From Methylobacteriaceae bacterium (lineage in GTDB: Bacteria > Pseudomonadota > Alphaproteobacteria > Rhizobiales > Beijerinckiaceae): a DNA stretch of 64,000 nucleotides. The notes under the pieces are model-generated. The model did not search any database, was not told the origin of the DNA, and was given only the letters and a program-made list of their open reading frames with translations. Numbering within the stretch: position 1 is the first letter of the stretch; the number at the start of each line of letters is the position of its first letter. The stretch spans positions 1-64,000 of the forward strand of contig CANEZL010000020.1 of NCBI GenBank assembly GCA_947444195.1, in the 5' to 3' direction. Made by a program: the position numbers and the translations under genes. Shown here piece by piece: positions 7,686 to 15,377 of this stretch.

Positions 7686-9047
7686 TCAGGGACGGACCTC
7701 GGCGAGGGCCACCAGCGGCGTGCCGCCGAACTCGCGGGCGGGGGGCGCGCCGCGGTTGAGTTCGGCGTCGAGCACCTCGCGGTCGCAGGCCCCTTCCCAG
7801 ATCGCGACGACCACCACCGCCACCGCGTTGCTGCACAGGCTGGTCAGGGCGCGGGCCTCGGACATGAAGCGGTCGATGCCGACCAGGATGGCGATGCCGA
7901 CCACCGGAATGTCGGGGAGCACGGTGAGCGTCGCGACGAGGGCGACGAACCCGCTGCCGGTCACGCCGGCGGCGCCCTTCGAGGTCAGGAGCATGAGGCC
8001 GAGGAGGCCGGCGATCTGCCAGAAGGTGAGGTCGATGTTCATCGCCTGGGCGAGGAACAGGGTCGCCAGGGTGAGGTACACGGCCGTCCCGTCGAGGTTG
8101 AACGAGTAGCCCGCCGGGAGAACCAGTCCGACGACGCCCTTCTCGCAGCCGAGCTTCTGCAGCTTGACGAGCAGCCTGGGCAGGACCGGCTCGGTGGAGG
8201 ACGTGCCGAGGACGATCAGGACCTCCTCACGGATGTAGCGCAGGAGCTTCCACAGGCTGAAGCCATGCATCCGGGCGAGCAGGCCGAGAACGACGAAGAC
8301 GAAGAAGCCGCAGGCCACGTAGAACGTCGCCATGAGGAAGCCGAGCGAGCCGATGGCCTGGATGCCGTACTTCCCGATCGTGAAGGCCATCGCACCGAAC
8401 GCACCGATCGGCGCGAAGCGCATCAGGATGTTGAAGGTCGAGAAGAGGACGTGGGAGAAGGATTCGAGAGCCCGGACGATCGGGCGGGCGGGCTCGCCGG
8501 CCTTCGAGATGCCGAAGCCGACCACGATCGCCAGGAACAGGACCGGCAGCACCTCACCCTCGACGAAGGCGCCGAAGAAGGTGTGCGGGATGATGTGCAG
8601 GAAGAAGGGGATGAACCCCATGTTCGACGCCGACTTCGCGTATTGCGCGATCACGCCCTTGTCGAGGGTCGCCGGGTCGATGTTCATCCCGACGCCGGGC
8701 TTGAGCAGCGAGACCGCCACCAGGCCGGTGAGCAGGGCGATGATGGTGAGGGCGTAGAAGAGGCCCATGGCCTTGGCCAGGGTCTTGCCGACGCCGACCT
8801 GCTCGCTGACGCTCGTGATGCCGAGCACGATCGTGCAGAAGACGATCGGGGCGATCATCATCTTGACGATCCGGATGAAGGCGTCGCCGAGCACCTTCAG
8901 GTTCGCGCCGAAGGTCGGCCAGATCAGCCCGACCAGGATGCCGAGGCAGAGGCCGACGAGGACCTGCACGTAGAGCTGGTGATAGAATTTCTTCCGTTTC
9001 GGCGGATTCGCGGAATCGTGCGCGGCCGCAGCGCTGAAGCTTGCCAT
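7686..9047 (-). CDS. dctA: C4-dicarboxylate:cation symporter DctA
   Basis: 453-residue inner-membrane carrier of the DAACS/SDF family, importing succinate, fumarate, malate and similar acids. Family signatures are present: TSSTEPVLPRL around the substrate-binding Ser-rich hairpin, and GYSFNLDGTAVYL before the last helices. About eight transmembrane segments plus two re-entrant loops can be traced. The chosen ATG at 9047 follows GGGAGGTTGAG; a TTG two codons upstream is less well placed. It is transcribed divergently from the PrpF-family gene across a 412-base, relatively AT-rich regulatory region and lies beside the tricarboxylate locus. A C-terminal tail of about 35 residues is normal for the family. 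Confidence 0.95.
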   Translation of the reverse strand: MASFSAAAAHDSANPPKRKKFYHQLYVQVLVGLCLGILVGLIWPTFGANLKVLGDAFIRIVKMMIAPIVFCTIVLGITSVSEQVGVGKTLAKAMGLFYALTIIALLTGLVAVSLLKPGVGMNIDPATLDKGVIAQYAKSASNMGFIPFFLHIIPHTFFGAFVEGEVLPVLFLAIVVGFGISKAGEPARPIVRALESFSHVLFSTFNILMRFAPIGAFGAMAFTIGKYGIQAIGSLGFLMATFYVACGFFVFVVLGLLARMHGFSLWKLLRYIREEVLIVLGTSSTEPVLPRLLVKLQKLGCEKGVVGLVLPAGYSFNLDGTAVYLTLATLFLAQAMNIDLTFWQIAGLLGLMLLTSKGAAGVTGSGFVALVATLTVLPDIPVVGIAILVGIDRFMSEARALTSLCSNAVAVVVVAIWEGACDREVLDAELNRGAPPAREFGGTPLVALAEVRP

Positions 9048-9188
9048 TCTCAACCTCCCTGGATTTCAGTGTTCGATCCAACATCACGCACTGAAGGTGC
9101 GGTGTGACCGCGCTCGACTTTCTACAAGCGCATCTTTTCTTGGCGCTTGGGCGTGTTGAGGTCTGTAGGCCAGGCAAGTCCGGAAAAT

Positions 9189-9198
9189 AAATGCAAAA
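9189..9198. promoter_or_regulatory. Candidate operator half, dctA side
   Basis: The sequence aaatgcaaaa is the exact reverse complement of ttttgcattt at 9392-9401, inside the dyad on the other side of the same divergent region. The two matching sites, about 200 bases apart, suggest a shared regulator for dctA and the PrpF-family gene. Confidence 0.35.
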
Positions 9199-9358
9199 TT
9201 CTCAAAGATTGTTGCGTGCGACGCCGCGAGAGGCGATGCCGGCCTTCCCGCGGCGCGTCGGCGATCCGTCCGCTGGGCCAGATCTGATGTTCAAGTCTCT
9301 GAACGAACATCGGTTTTACTGGAACGGCGGCTCGAGGGGAGGTCGGGTCCAAGGGGGC

Positions 9359-9405
9359 TATAATTTTGTCTGACGCAATAAAGGTTGTAAATTTTGCATT
9401 TTACA
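9359..9405 (+). promoter_or_regulatory. Promoter and operator-like dyad upstream of the PrpF-family gene
   Basis: A perfect TATAAT (9359-9364) is followed by a dyad, TGTAAA (9386-9391), eight bases, TTTACA (9400-9405), which also satisfies the T-N11-A style of LysR boxes. No good -35 hexamer is placed 17 bases upstream of TATAAT, consistent with an activator-dependent promoter. The LysR gene at 10984 is the obvious candidate regulator. A dyad lying downstream of the -10 could alternatively mean repression. Confidence 0.45.
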
Positions 9406-9459
9406 GGCGAAAGGTGATCTCTGTAACTGCCTCCAGAATAAATCTCTCGGGAGGCCAAG

Positions 9460-10578
9460 ATGCCGCAAGTTGGCATTCCATGCGTTTACATGCGTGGCGG
9501 GACGTCTAAGGGGCCGTTCTTCTTCGCGGAGGATCTGCCCACCGATCCTGCCCGGCGCGATGCCGTCCTCCTCGCCGTCATGGGTTCGCCGGACCGTCGG
9601 CAGATCGATGGTCTCGGGGGCGCGGACTCGCTGACCAGCAAAGTCGCGATCGTTTCGAGATCACCGCGGCCCGATGCCGACGTGGACTACCTCTTCGCGC
9701 AGGTGCGGATCGAGACGTCCGAGGTCGATACTGCACCGAACTGCGGCAACATGCTGGCCGCCGTCGGCCCCTTCTCGATCGAGCGCGGCCTCGTGGCGGC
9801 CGAGGACGGCGAGACCGTGGTGCGGGTCTTCAACGTGAATACCGGCTCGATCGTCCACGTCACCGTGCAGACCCCTGGGCGCAGCATCTCGATCGACGGC
9901 GAGGCCACGATCGACGGCGTGCCGGGACACCATGCTCCGATCGCGCTGAACTTCGTTCAGGCCGTCGGCTCGAAGACCGGCCTCCTCCTTCCCACCGGCA
10001 GCGTGCGCGACACGATCGAGGGGATCGAGGTCTCCTGCGTCGATCTGGCGACCCCGATGGTGATCGCCCGCGCCCGTGACTTCGGGAAGTCGGGCAGCGA
10101 GTCGCGGGAGGAGCTCAACGCGGACCGCGACCTGCTGGCACGCATCGAGACCGTCCGGGTCGCGGCCGCCCGGCGCATGGGCATGGGCGACGTCACCGGC
10201 AAGGTCGTGCCGAAGTTCTGCCTCGTCGCGCCTCCGCGCGCGGGCGGGACCATCACGTCGCGCTACTTCGTCCCCGATTCCTGCCACGCCGCTCACGCCG
10301 TCACGGGCGCGCTCTGCCTGTCGGCAGCCTGCGGATTGCCGGGCTCCGTCGCCGACGGCGTCGCGGATCTTCCCGCCGGCCCGCGCCGGCGCATCGTCAT
10401 CGAACATCCCTCCGGCACGATCGCCACCGAGTTCGAACTGGCCGGCAGCCTTGAGAGCCCCGTGATCAGGCGCGCCGCCCTGGTCCGGACCGCGCGGAAG
10501 ATCATGGAGGGGACGGTGTACGTGCCCGAATCCGTCTGGGGGAGCGCCCACACCCTCGATCATGCTCGGGCGGCCTAG
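9460..10578 (+). CDS. PrpF/GalD-family isomerase (4-oxalomesaconate tautomerase-like)
   Basis: 372-residue cytosolic isomerase with the duplicated diaminopimelate-epimerase-like fold. The N-terminal CVYMRGGTSKG, the IDGLGGADSLTSKVA block and the catalytic-type NCGN motif (Cys near residue 95) are characteristic. The second half carries SCHAAHAVTGA with further Cys residues. The sequence looks closer to GalD (4-oxalomesaconate tautomerase) than to PrpF of the methylcitrate cycle, since no prpB/C or acnD is nearby. PrpF relatives also isomerise aconitate, which would fit the tricarboxylate carrier and candidate periplasmic aconitate isomerase here. Substrate is unresolved. It starts at ATG 9460 behind CTCGGGAGGCCAAG. 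Confidence 0.8.
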   Translation: MPQVGIPCVYMRGGTSKGPFFFAEDLPTDPARRDAVLLAVMGSPDRRQIDGLGGADSLTSKVAIVSRSPRPDADVDYLFAQVRIETSEVDTAPNCGNMLAAVGPFSIERGLVAAEDGETVVRVFNVNTGSIVHVTVQTPGRSISIDGEATIDGVPGHHAPIALNFVQAVGSKTGLLLPTGSVRDTIEGIEVSCVDLATPMVIARARDFGKSGSESREELNADRDLLARIETVRVAAARRMGMGDVTGKVVPKFCLVAPPRAGGTITSRYFVPDSCHAAHAVTGALCLSAACGLPGSVADGVADLPAGPRRRIVIEHPSGTIATEFELAGSLESPVIRRAALVRTARKIMEGTVYVPESVWGSAHTLDHARAA

Positions 10579-10714
10579 CGCATCGTCTTGGAAACCGGAT
10601 CCAGGACGATGCGCTAGAGCACGATGCGAAAAAGTGGAACCCGGTTTTTCGGGATCATCGTGCGATCACAACAAGATAGAGCGTGCTGATGTTTCCGTGA
10701 AAAAGCAGCACGCT
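10576..10714. repeat. Cluster of three palindromic intergenic elements
   Basis: Three hairpin units lie head to tail. Unit 1 has 12-bp arms, tagcgcatcgtc (10576-10587) and gacgatgcgcta (10605-10616). Unit 2 has gcacgatg (10619-10626) and catcgtgc (10656-10663), extended inward by cgaaaaa/tttttcg. Unit 3 has agcgtgct (10680-10687) and agcacgct (10707-10714). They are related but not identical. The first unit begins within the PrpF-family stop region. Such gcatcgtccc/gaaaa elements are scattered between genes in this group of bacteria. Confidence 0.75.
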
Positions 10715-10983
10715 CCAGAAGCGATCCCGGCCGGGGCGGAGATCGGTCCTGCACGCGCCCGCAAGGCCCGGGGCCGCAGGGACCCCGATCAGGGCCGGGT
10801 GTCCCGGAGGGCGTAAATTTGGCACATCTGCCGGTTCGGTGCCTCCCGCGGGCATCCCGGCCGCAAGGCGCGGAACCGGGACGTTCGCGGGGCGCGGGCA
10901 AGCCCCCGGATCACGCGCCCGCGATCACCGGCAGGATCCCTGTCGATGAGAGGCCGGGAGCACAGGACAGCACGAAGGTCGCG

Positions 10984-11916
10984 ATGAACCACAACGTCGA
11001 CGTTGCCGATCTGCGGGCGTTCATCCTCGTGGCTGAGCTGGGCGCCTTTCACGAGGCCGCCCAGCAGCTCAACATATCGCAATCCGCCCTGACCCGCCGG
11101 GTGCAGAAGCTCGAGGACACCCTCGGGATCGCGCTGCTCACCAGGACCACGCGTCGCGTCGAGCTGACGACGGTCGGGCGGGCCTTCCTCCCGAAGGTCC
11201 AGGCCGTCATCGCGGATCTCGAATCGGCCATGATGTCGGTGGGCGAGATCGCCGAGCGCCGCTCGGGGCAGCTCAACATCGCCTGCGTGCCGACGGCGGC
11301 CTACTACTTCCTTCCGGCCGCCATCCGGTCGTTCAACGCCCAGTATCCCAAGATCCGCGTGCGCATCATCGACGAGGGCGCGAACGCGGTGCTGCAGAGC
11401 GTCCTGAACGGGGATGCCGAGCTCGGGCTCAACATGCTCGGCGCGCAGGAACCGGACATCATCTTCGAGCCGCTGATGGACGATCCCTTCGTCCTGGCCT
11501 GTCGCAGGGATCACGAACTGGCGGCCCTCCAGACGGTGGAATGGGACCAGCTCCGCCCCTACCCGTTCATCACGGTGGGCCGCCAGAGCGGAAATCGGAT
11601 GATCCTCGACCTGGGCCTGGCCAACCGCGAGTGGCGGCCGAAATGGGCCTACGAGGTCCAGCACCTGTCCACCTCCCTGGGCCTCGTCGAGGCCGGGCTG
11701 GGCATCGCCGCGCTGCCGAAGATGGCCGTGCCGAGCGGACCGCACGCGATGCTCGTGTCGCGGCCCCTCGTGTCGCCCACGCTCACGAGAACCATGGGCC
11801 TGATCCGGCGCCGGAACTACAATCTTTCCCCCGCGGCGCAGAAGTTCCACGAGCTTCTGCATGCGGAATGGACCTCGATCCAGGACCTCGATACCGCGAA
11901 GGATCGCACCCCATAG
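10984..11916 (+). CDS. LysR-family transcriptional regulator
   Basis: 310-residue regulator with an N-terminal winged helix-turn-helix (LRAFILVAELGAFHEAAQQL, SQSALTRRVQKLED) and a C-terminal periplasmic-binding-like effector domain from about residue 92 (GQLNIACVPTAAYYFLP). I chose ATG 10984; the open frame extends upstream but that extension is not protein-like. It lies downstream of the PrpF-family gene in the same direction, separated by a 405-base gap that contains the palindromic cluster. Effector and targets are not visible; its position suggests control of the PrpF-family gene and dctA, whose shared upstream region carries LysR-like dyads. Confidence 0.9.
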   Translation: MNHNVDVADLRAFILVAELGAFHEAAQQLNISQSALTRRVQKLEDTLGIALLTRTTRRVELTTVGRAFLPKVQAVIADLESAMMSVGEIAERRSGQLNIACVPTAAYYFLPAAIRSFNAQYPKIRVRIIDEGANAVLQSVLNGDAELGLNMLGAQEPDIIFEPLMDDPFVLACRRDHELAALQTVEWDQLRPYPFITVGRQSGNRMILDLGLANREWRPKWAYEVQHLSTSLGLVEAGLGIAALPKMAVPSGPHAMLVSRPLVSPTLTRTMGLIRRRNYNLSPAAQKFHELLHAEWTSIQDLDTAKDRTP

Positions 11917-12124
11917 ACCCCGAATGCTCGGTGCGCCGAGCCCGGATCCCGGTTGAGCGGCCATGCGCGGACGTCGACCGGCCCGCGCGGCTGCCCGCGC
12001 GGGCCGGCGATCCCTGCCGCCGGCCTGCCTGCGGGTCGGCCGCGGAGACGAGACCATGCCGGCCAGGAGGGCCGGCATCGAGATCGAGCCCGGATCGTCC
12101 GCGCTCGCGAGAAGGAAGGCAACC

Positions 12125-12370
12125 ATGTCCCTCGAACTGAACCAAGCGCAGTTGAAGCTGAAGGCCGCCGAGGAAGCCTACAGAGCCATGGAGCGCTCCC
12201 ACGCGAGCCTGCCGCGGTTCGAGTTCCGCCATCACGCGGAGGAGAAGATCGCCAGCCTGAGGCTGTTCATCGCCCAGGGGCGCTTGCTCGCCCTGAAGCA
12301 GTGCGGCCACGCCCATCTCGCCTGCGAGGGGAAGCCCGTCATCCGCGGGCGCGAGACCCGGGCGGCGTGA
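12125..12370 (+). CDS. Small hypothetical protein (81 aa)
   Basis: The 81-residue frame starts at ATG 12125 after AGAAGGAAGGCAACC, a fair ribosome binding site. The product is soluble and helical at the N-terminus (LNQAQLKLKAAEEAYRAMER), with a middle segment EEKIASLRLFIAQGRLLAL and two Cys/His clusters (CGHAHLAC) that could hint at metal binding but are too few to claim a zinc site. I do not recognise a family. It stands alone between the LysR gene and the porin. Composition and start make it a plausible real gene. Confidence 0.55.
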   Translation: MSLELNQAQLKLKAAEEAYRAMERSHASLPRFEFRHHAEEKIASLRLFIAQGRLLALKQCGHAHLACEGKPVIRGRETRAA

Positions 12371-12404
12371 GGGCTTCGCGGCCGGTCTCGCGTCGAGGCT
12401 TCGA

Positions 12405-12450
12405 GCATCGTCCCGACAGGTGGCCGCCGGCTCCCGGGGGAGGACAATGC
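12405..12450. repeat. Degenerate palindromic intergenic element
   Basis: Arms gcatcgtcc (12405-12413) and ggacaatgc (12442-12450) match except for one position and enclose a GC-rich centre. It belongs to the same family as 10576-10616 and 14736-14782. Confidence 0.55.
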
Positions 12451-12861
12451 CGAAACAACGGCCGGGCGCGGTGAGGTCCGCCGGGGACGTTCCGGCACGG
12501 GTGGAGCGGCCGGTTCGCGCGGCCATGGCCGGTGCACCCCTTGCGCGACCACGGGGGCCGCACGATCCGCGGGCCGGGGTTGGGCCGTGCGCGCGGACCC
12601 CGTCTCCGCCAGCGTTGTCCCGCGATCGAACGTCGTCTGCTGATGCGCCATACGCAAGACTGATTGCATGTCGCGCAATAAACTGTCGTATTTAGGCAAC
12701 TTATCAACAGACTGAAGATAAACATCTTCCATCAAGATTGATTTGGATGCGGAGAAAATCTACCTCTCCTCTCCAGGCTCAGGGCGGCGCCTCGACTTCA
12801 GCGCGGCCCCCTTCGAGCGCGCTCTACTCAAAAACAATCATTCGGTCCGTAGGGGGGCAAG
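12451..12861 (+). promoter_or_regulatory. Porin upstream region with AT-rich segment and small dyad
   Basis: No gene is seen. The stretch 12645-12765 is markedly AT-richer than its surroundings and probably holds the porin promoter. A dyad gaagat (12714-12719), four bases, atcttc (12724-12729) could be an operator. I cannot place -35 and -10 boxes with certainty. The leader to the porin ATG is therefore 100 bases or more. Confidence 0.4.
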
Positions 12862-14520
12862 ATGTACCGTAGGAATCTGCTGCTCGCGTCGACGACGTGC
12901 CTCGCCTCGGGCCTCGGCCCGGCCTGGGCCGCGGATCTTCCGGTGAGGAAGGCGGAGCCGGTGGAGTACGTGCGCGTGTGCAACGCCTACGGTGCCGGCT
13001 TCTTCTACATTCCGGGCACGGATACGTGCCTTCGCCTGTCGGGACGGGCCCGTTTCGAGTTCGGCCATCAGGCCCCGAAGAACAGGGTTCCCGGAGGAAC
13101 CGGCACAGGCACGGGCGATACGTTCGGGTACCGCACGCAGGCGCGCATCAACCTGGATGCCCGCACGCAGACCGCCTACGGAACCCTGCGGGCGTTTCTC
13201 CGGCTGGAGGCGGGGAGCCGTACCGGCTTCCCCTCGATGCACTCGGCAACCGGCATTCGGATCGGCAACACCATCGCGGCGACCGGCGTCGACGGCTACG
13301 GCCGCGTGGCGCAGTTCCTCAGCACCGACAAGGCCTTCATCCAGTTCGCGGGCCTGACCGCCGGCCGGGCCTCGTCCTACTACGACTTCTACGCCCACGA
13401 TTACGAGTTCATCCAGACGACAACCAATTCCAACGTCGGATCGACCAATCTGGCGGCCTACACGGCCGTGCTCGGCAACGGATGGTCCGCGACGCTCTCG
13501 ATGGAAGATCCGAGCTTCCGGCGGTCGCCGATCTACTCGTCGCAGGCGGTCGCGCAGGCGACGGCCCTCGGAAGCTCCACCGCCCTCGCATTCGCTCAGA
13601 CGAACGCCCTGACGCCGCTCTTCGTGGGTTACACGGCCCTCGGGGAGCCGTCCGGCCTGGGTTTCGTCGACGTCGTCCAGCGCAACAGGATGCCCGATTT
13701 CGTCGGCGTGGTCCGCTACGACCAGACCTGGGGCTCCGCGCAATTGTCGGCCGCGGTCCACGAGTTGAACACCGGCTCCAGCGCGCTGGGAACCTTCGTC
13801 GGCACCAATCTCGGCAGCGCGCTGAGCAACACCAACCTGCGCACGGTGGGCCGGACGGCGTCCGAGTACGGATGGGCGGTGCAGGCCGGCATCAAGGTGA
13901 ACCTACCGATGATCGCCCCGGGGGACGCGTTCTACCTGCAGGGGTCCTACAGCGAGGGCGCGCAGATGTATGCGGGTTACTCCTCGTATACGGGGTCCTA
14001 CGCCACCAATCCGTCCACGATCCAGGGGGCCGCGTTCGCGCCCTTCCTGAACGATGCGGTGCTGAATCCGTTCACGAACAGGCTCGAACTGTCGAACAGC
14101 TTCACGATCGTCGGATCGTATCTCCACTACTGGTCGGCCCAGTGGAGATCGGCCTTCTTCGCCTCCTACGGCGAACTCAGCTTCGCGCCCGGCAGCCGGG
14201 CCGCTCAAGGTCAGTTCTACGGCCTCACGGCGACCGGCCCCGGAACCCCCGGCACCCGCTTCTTCGCCCTGAGCCAGATCCTGCGCGACACCTACAAGTT
14301 CGCCGCCGGCCTCAACCTGATCTGGTCGCCGGTCAAGGATCTCGATATCGGCGTCGAGGGCATGTACCACCGCTACGGGCTGCAGAGCGGCCGGGTGCTC
14401 GATCTCAGCGCCTATCCGGGCCAGACCGCGGCCTACGTGAACAATCTCCAGAACCCCGTCTTCACCAAGACCTTCGAGGACGTGTTCCAGGTGCGCGCCC
14501 GCGTCCAGCGGGATTTCTGA
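12862..14520 (+). CDS. Outer-membrane porin, Rhizobiales Omp2b type
   Basis: 552-residue outer-membrane beta-barrel for diffusion of small hydrophilic solutes. A signal peptide ends in AWA near residue 23, just before ADLPVRKAEPVEYVRVC. Omp2-type features are the paired Cys in VCNAYGAGFFYIPGTDTC, the following LRLSGRARFEFG strand, and a C-terminal Phe (RVQRDF) recognised by the BAM machinery. Many alternating aromatic strands follow. The ATG at 12862 is preceded by GTAGGGGGGCAAG. It is longer than most Rhizobiales porins of this class, which I recall as roughly 350-530 residues; extra Thr/Gly/Ser-rich loops account for the excess. It stands alone as a single-gene unit. Confidence 0.9.
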   Translation: MYRRNLLLASTTCLASGLGPAWAADLPVRKAEPVEYVRVCNAYGAGFFYIPGTDTCLRLSGRARFEFGHQAPKNRVPGGTGTGTGDTFGYRTQARINLDARTQTAYGTLRAFLRLEAGSRTGFPSMHSATGIRIGNTIAATGVDGYGRVAQFLSTDKAFIQFAGLTAGRASSYYDFYAHDYEFIQTTTNSNVGSTNLAAYTAVLGNGWSATLSMEDPSFRRSPIYSSQAVAQATALGSSTALAFAQTNALTPLFVGYTALGEPSGLGFVDVVQRNRMPDFVGVVRYDQTWGSAQLSAAVHELNTGSSALGTFVGTNLGSALSNTNLRTVGRTASEYGWAVQAGIKVNLPMIAPGDAFYLQGSYSEGAQMYAGYSSYTGSYATNPSTIQGAAFAPFLNDAVLNPFTNRLELSNSFTIVGSYLHYWSAQWRSAFFASYGELSFAPGSRAAQGQFYGLTATGPGTPGTRFFALSQILRDTYKFAAGLNLIWSPVKDLDIGVEGMYHRYGLQSGRVLDLSAYPGQTAAYVNNLQNPVFTKTFEDVFQVRARVQRDF

Positions 14521-14735
14521 CCGGATCTTCGCAAGGCATGGAGTTATTTCGTGAGATGATTGCGAGCGAGGCAGGTTTCTCGAGCGCGTCGGAACGGGTT
14601 CGGTGTGATTTTCCAGAAGTTTACCGCATCCTTCGAGGCCTCCGCGTCGCTCCGGCGCCTCGGGACGAAGCCGTGGATGGGACAGGCCGGATCGATCCCG
14701 CGAGACGACCGGACCGGCTCGCCAGTCGCCTCTCC

Positions 14736-14782
14736 GAGCATCGTCCCGAAAGGTCGCCGTCGGCTCTCGGGGCCGATGGTCC
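14736..14782. repeat. Degenerate palindromic intergenic element
   Basis: The run gagcatcgtcccgaaaggt at 14736, with ctctcggggccgatggtcc toward 14782, forms an imperfect hairpin like those at 10576 and 12405. It lies in the 331-base gap between the porin and a convergent membrane-protein gene. Nothing else is recognisable in that gap. Confidence 0.5.
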
Positions 14783-14851
14783 GGTCCGGGCGGATCGCAG
14801 CCCGGACGGTCAGGGCCCCGCCGCGGCGAGATCCGCGGCCGCACGCGCGCC

Positions 14852-15370
14852 TCACCCGGTGGCGCGCCGGTTCCGAATGAGCGAGAGCAGCGCCCCGTAG
14901 ATGGCAGCCGCCAGTGCGCCGGCGATCACCACGAGGGTGATCGTCCGGTTCCAGAGCCGGTCGAGGCCGAGATCGGTGGTGACGAGGTCGGGGCGGGCCG
15001 GGTCGGCCATCACACCGACCTTGTAGTCCCCCGCCTGCAGGCCGGTGAAGACGTAGTTCACCCGGCGCTCCACGGTGCCGCCGGGGGTGCGCAGGCTCAG
15101 CGTCGCGTCGCAGATGTGGATGACGATCTTGGCGCTGCATTTCCCCTCGCGCATCCGCGCGGCGGGGACGGGCTGCGCGGTGCCGCGGACCTGCCAGTCC
15201 GAGATCAGGGCGGGCGCCGTGTAGAGGGCGCTCGCCGCCAGCATGCCGGCGAAGAGCGTCACCCCGAACAGGATCCAGAAGGCGCCCATCCAGCCTATCT
15301 GATGGGGCGGCAGGCGCAGCGGTTCGGCGGGCTGGACCGAGGCCTCGGCGGTCTTGGGGGATGTGCGCAT
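14852..15370 (-). CDS. Hypothetical two-transmembrane protein
   Basis: 172-residue membrane protein of unknown function. A first transmembrane segment lies near residues 29-50 (GAFWILFGVTLFAGMLAAS) and a second near 143-165 (TLVVIAGALAAAIYGALL). Between them is a roughly 90-residue domain with two Cys (CSAKIVIHIC) that could form a disulfide if it faces the periplasm. It begins at ATG 15370, only a few bases beyond the stop of the M48 protease gene, and reads in the same direction, so it is probably the last gene of the 14852-20341 operon. Its job may be linked to the two membrane metalloproteases upstream; this is inference from position only. Confidence 0.75.
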   Translation of the reverse strand: MRTSPKTAEASVQPAEPLRLPPHQIGWMGAFWILFGVTLFAGMLAASALYTAPALISDWQVRGTAQPVPAARMREGKCSAKIVIHICDATLSLRTPGGTVERRVNYVFTGLQAGDYKVGVMADPARPDLVTTDLGLDRLWNRTITLVVIAGALAAAIYGALLSLIRNRRATG

Positions 15371-15377
15371 CGGATCC

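Noticed and set aside
12288..12340. Zinc-binding site in the 81-residue protein (CGHAHLAC)
   Set aside because: Only one CxxxxxxC pair with two His and no second half-site; not enough to claim metal binding.
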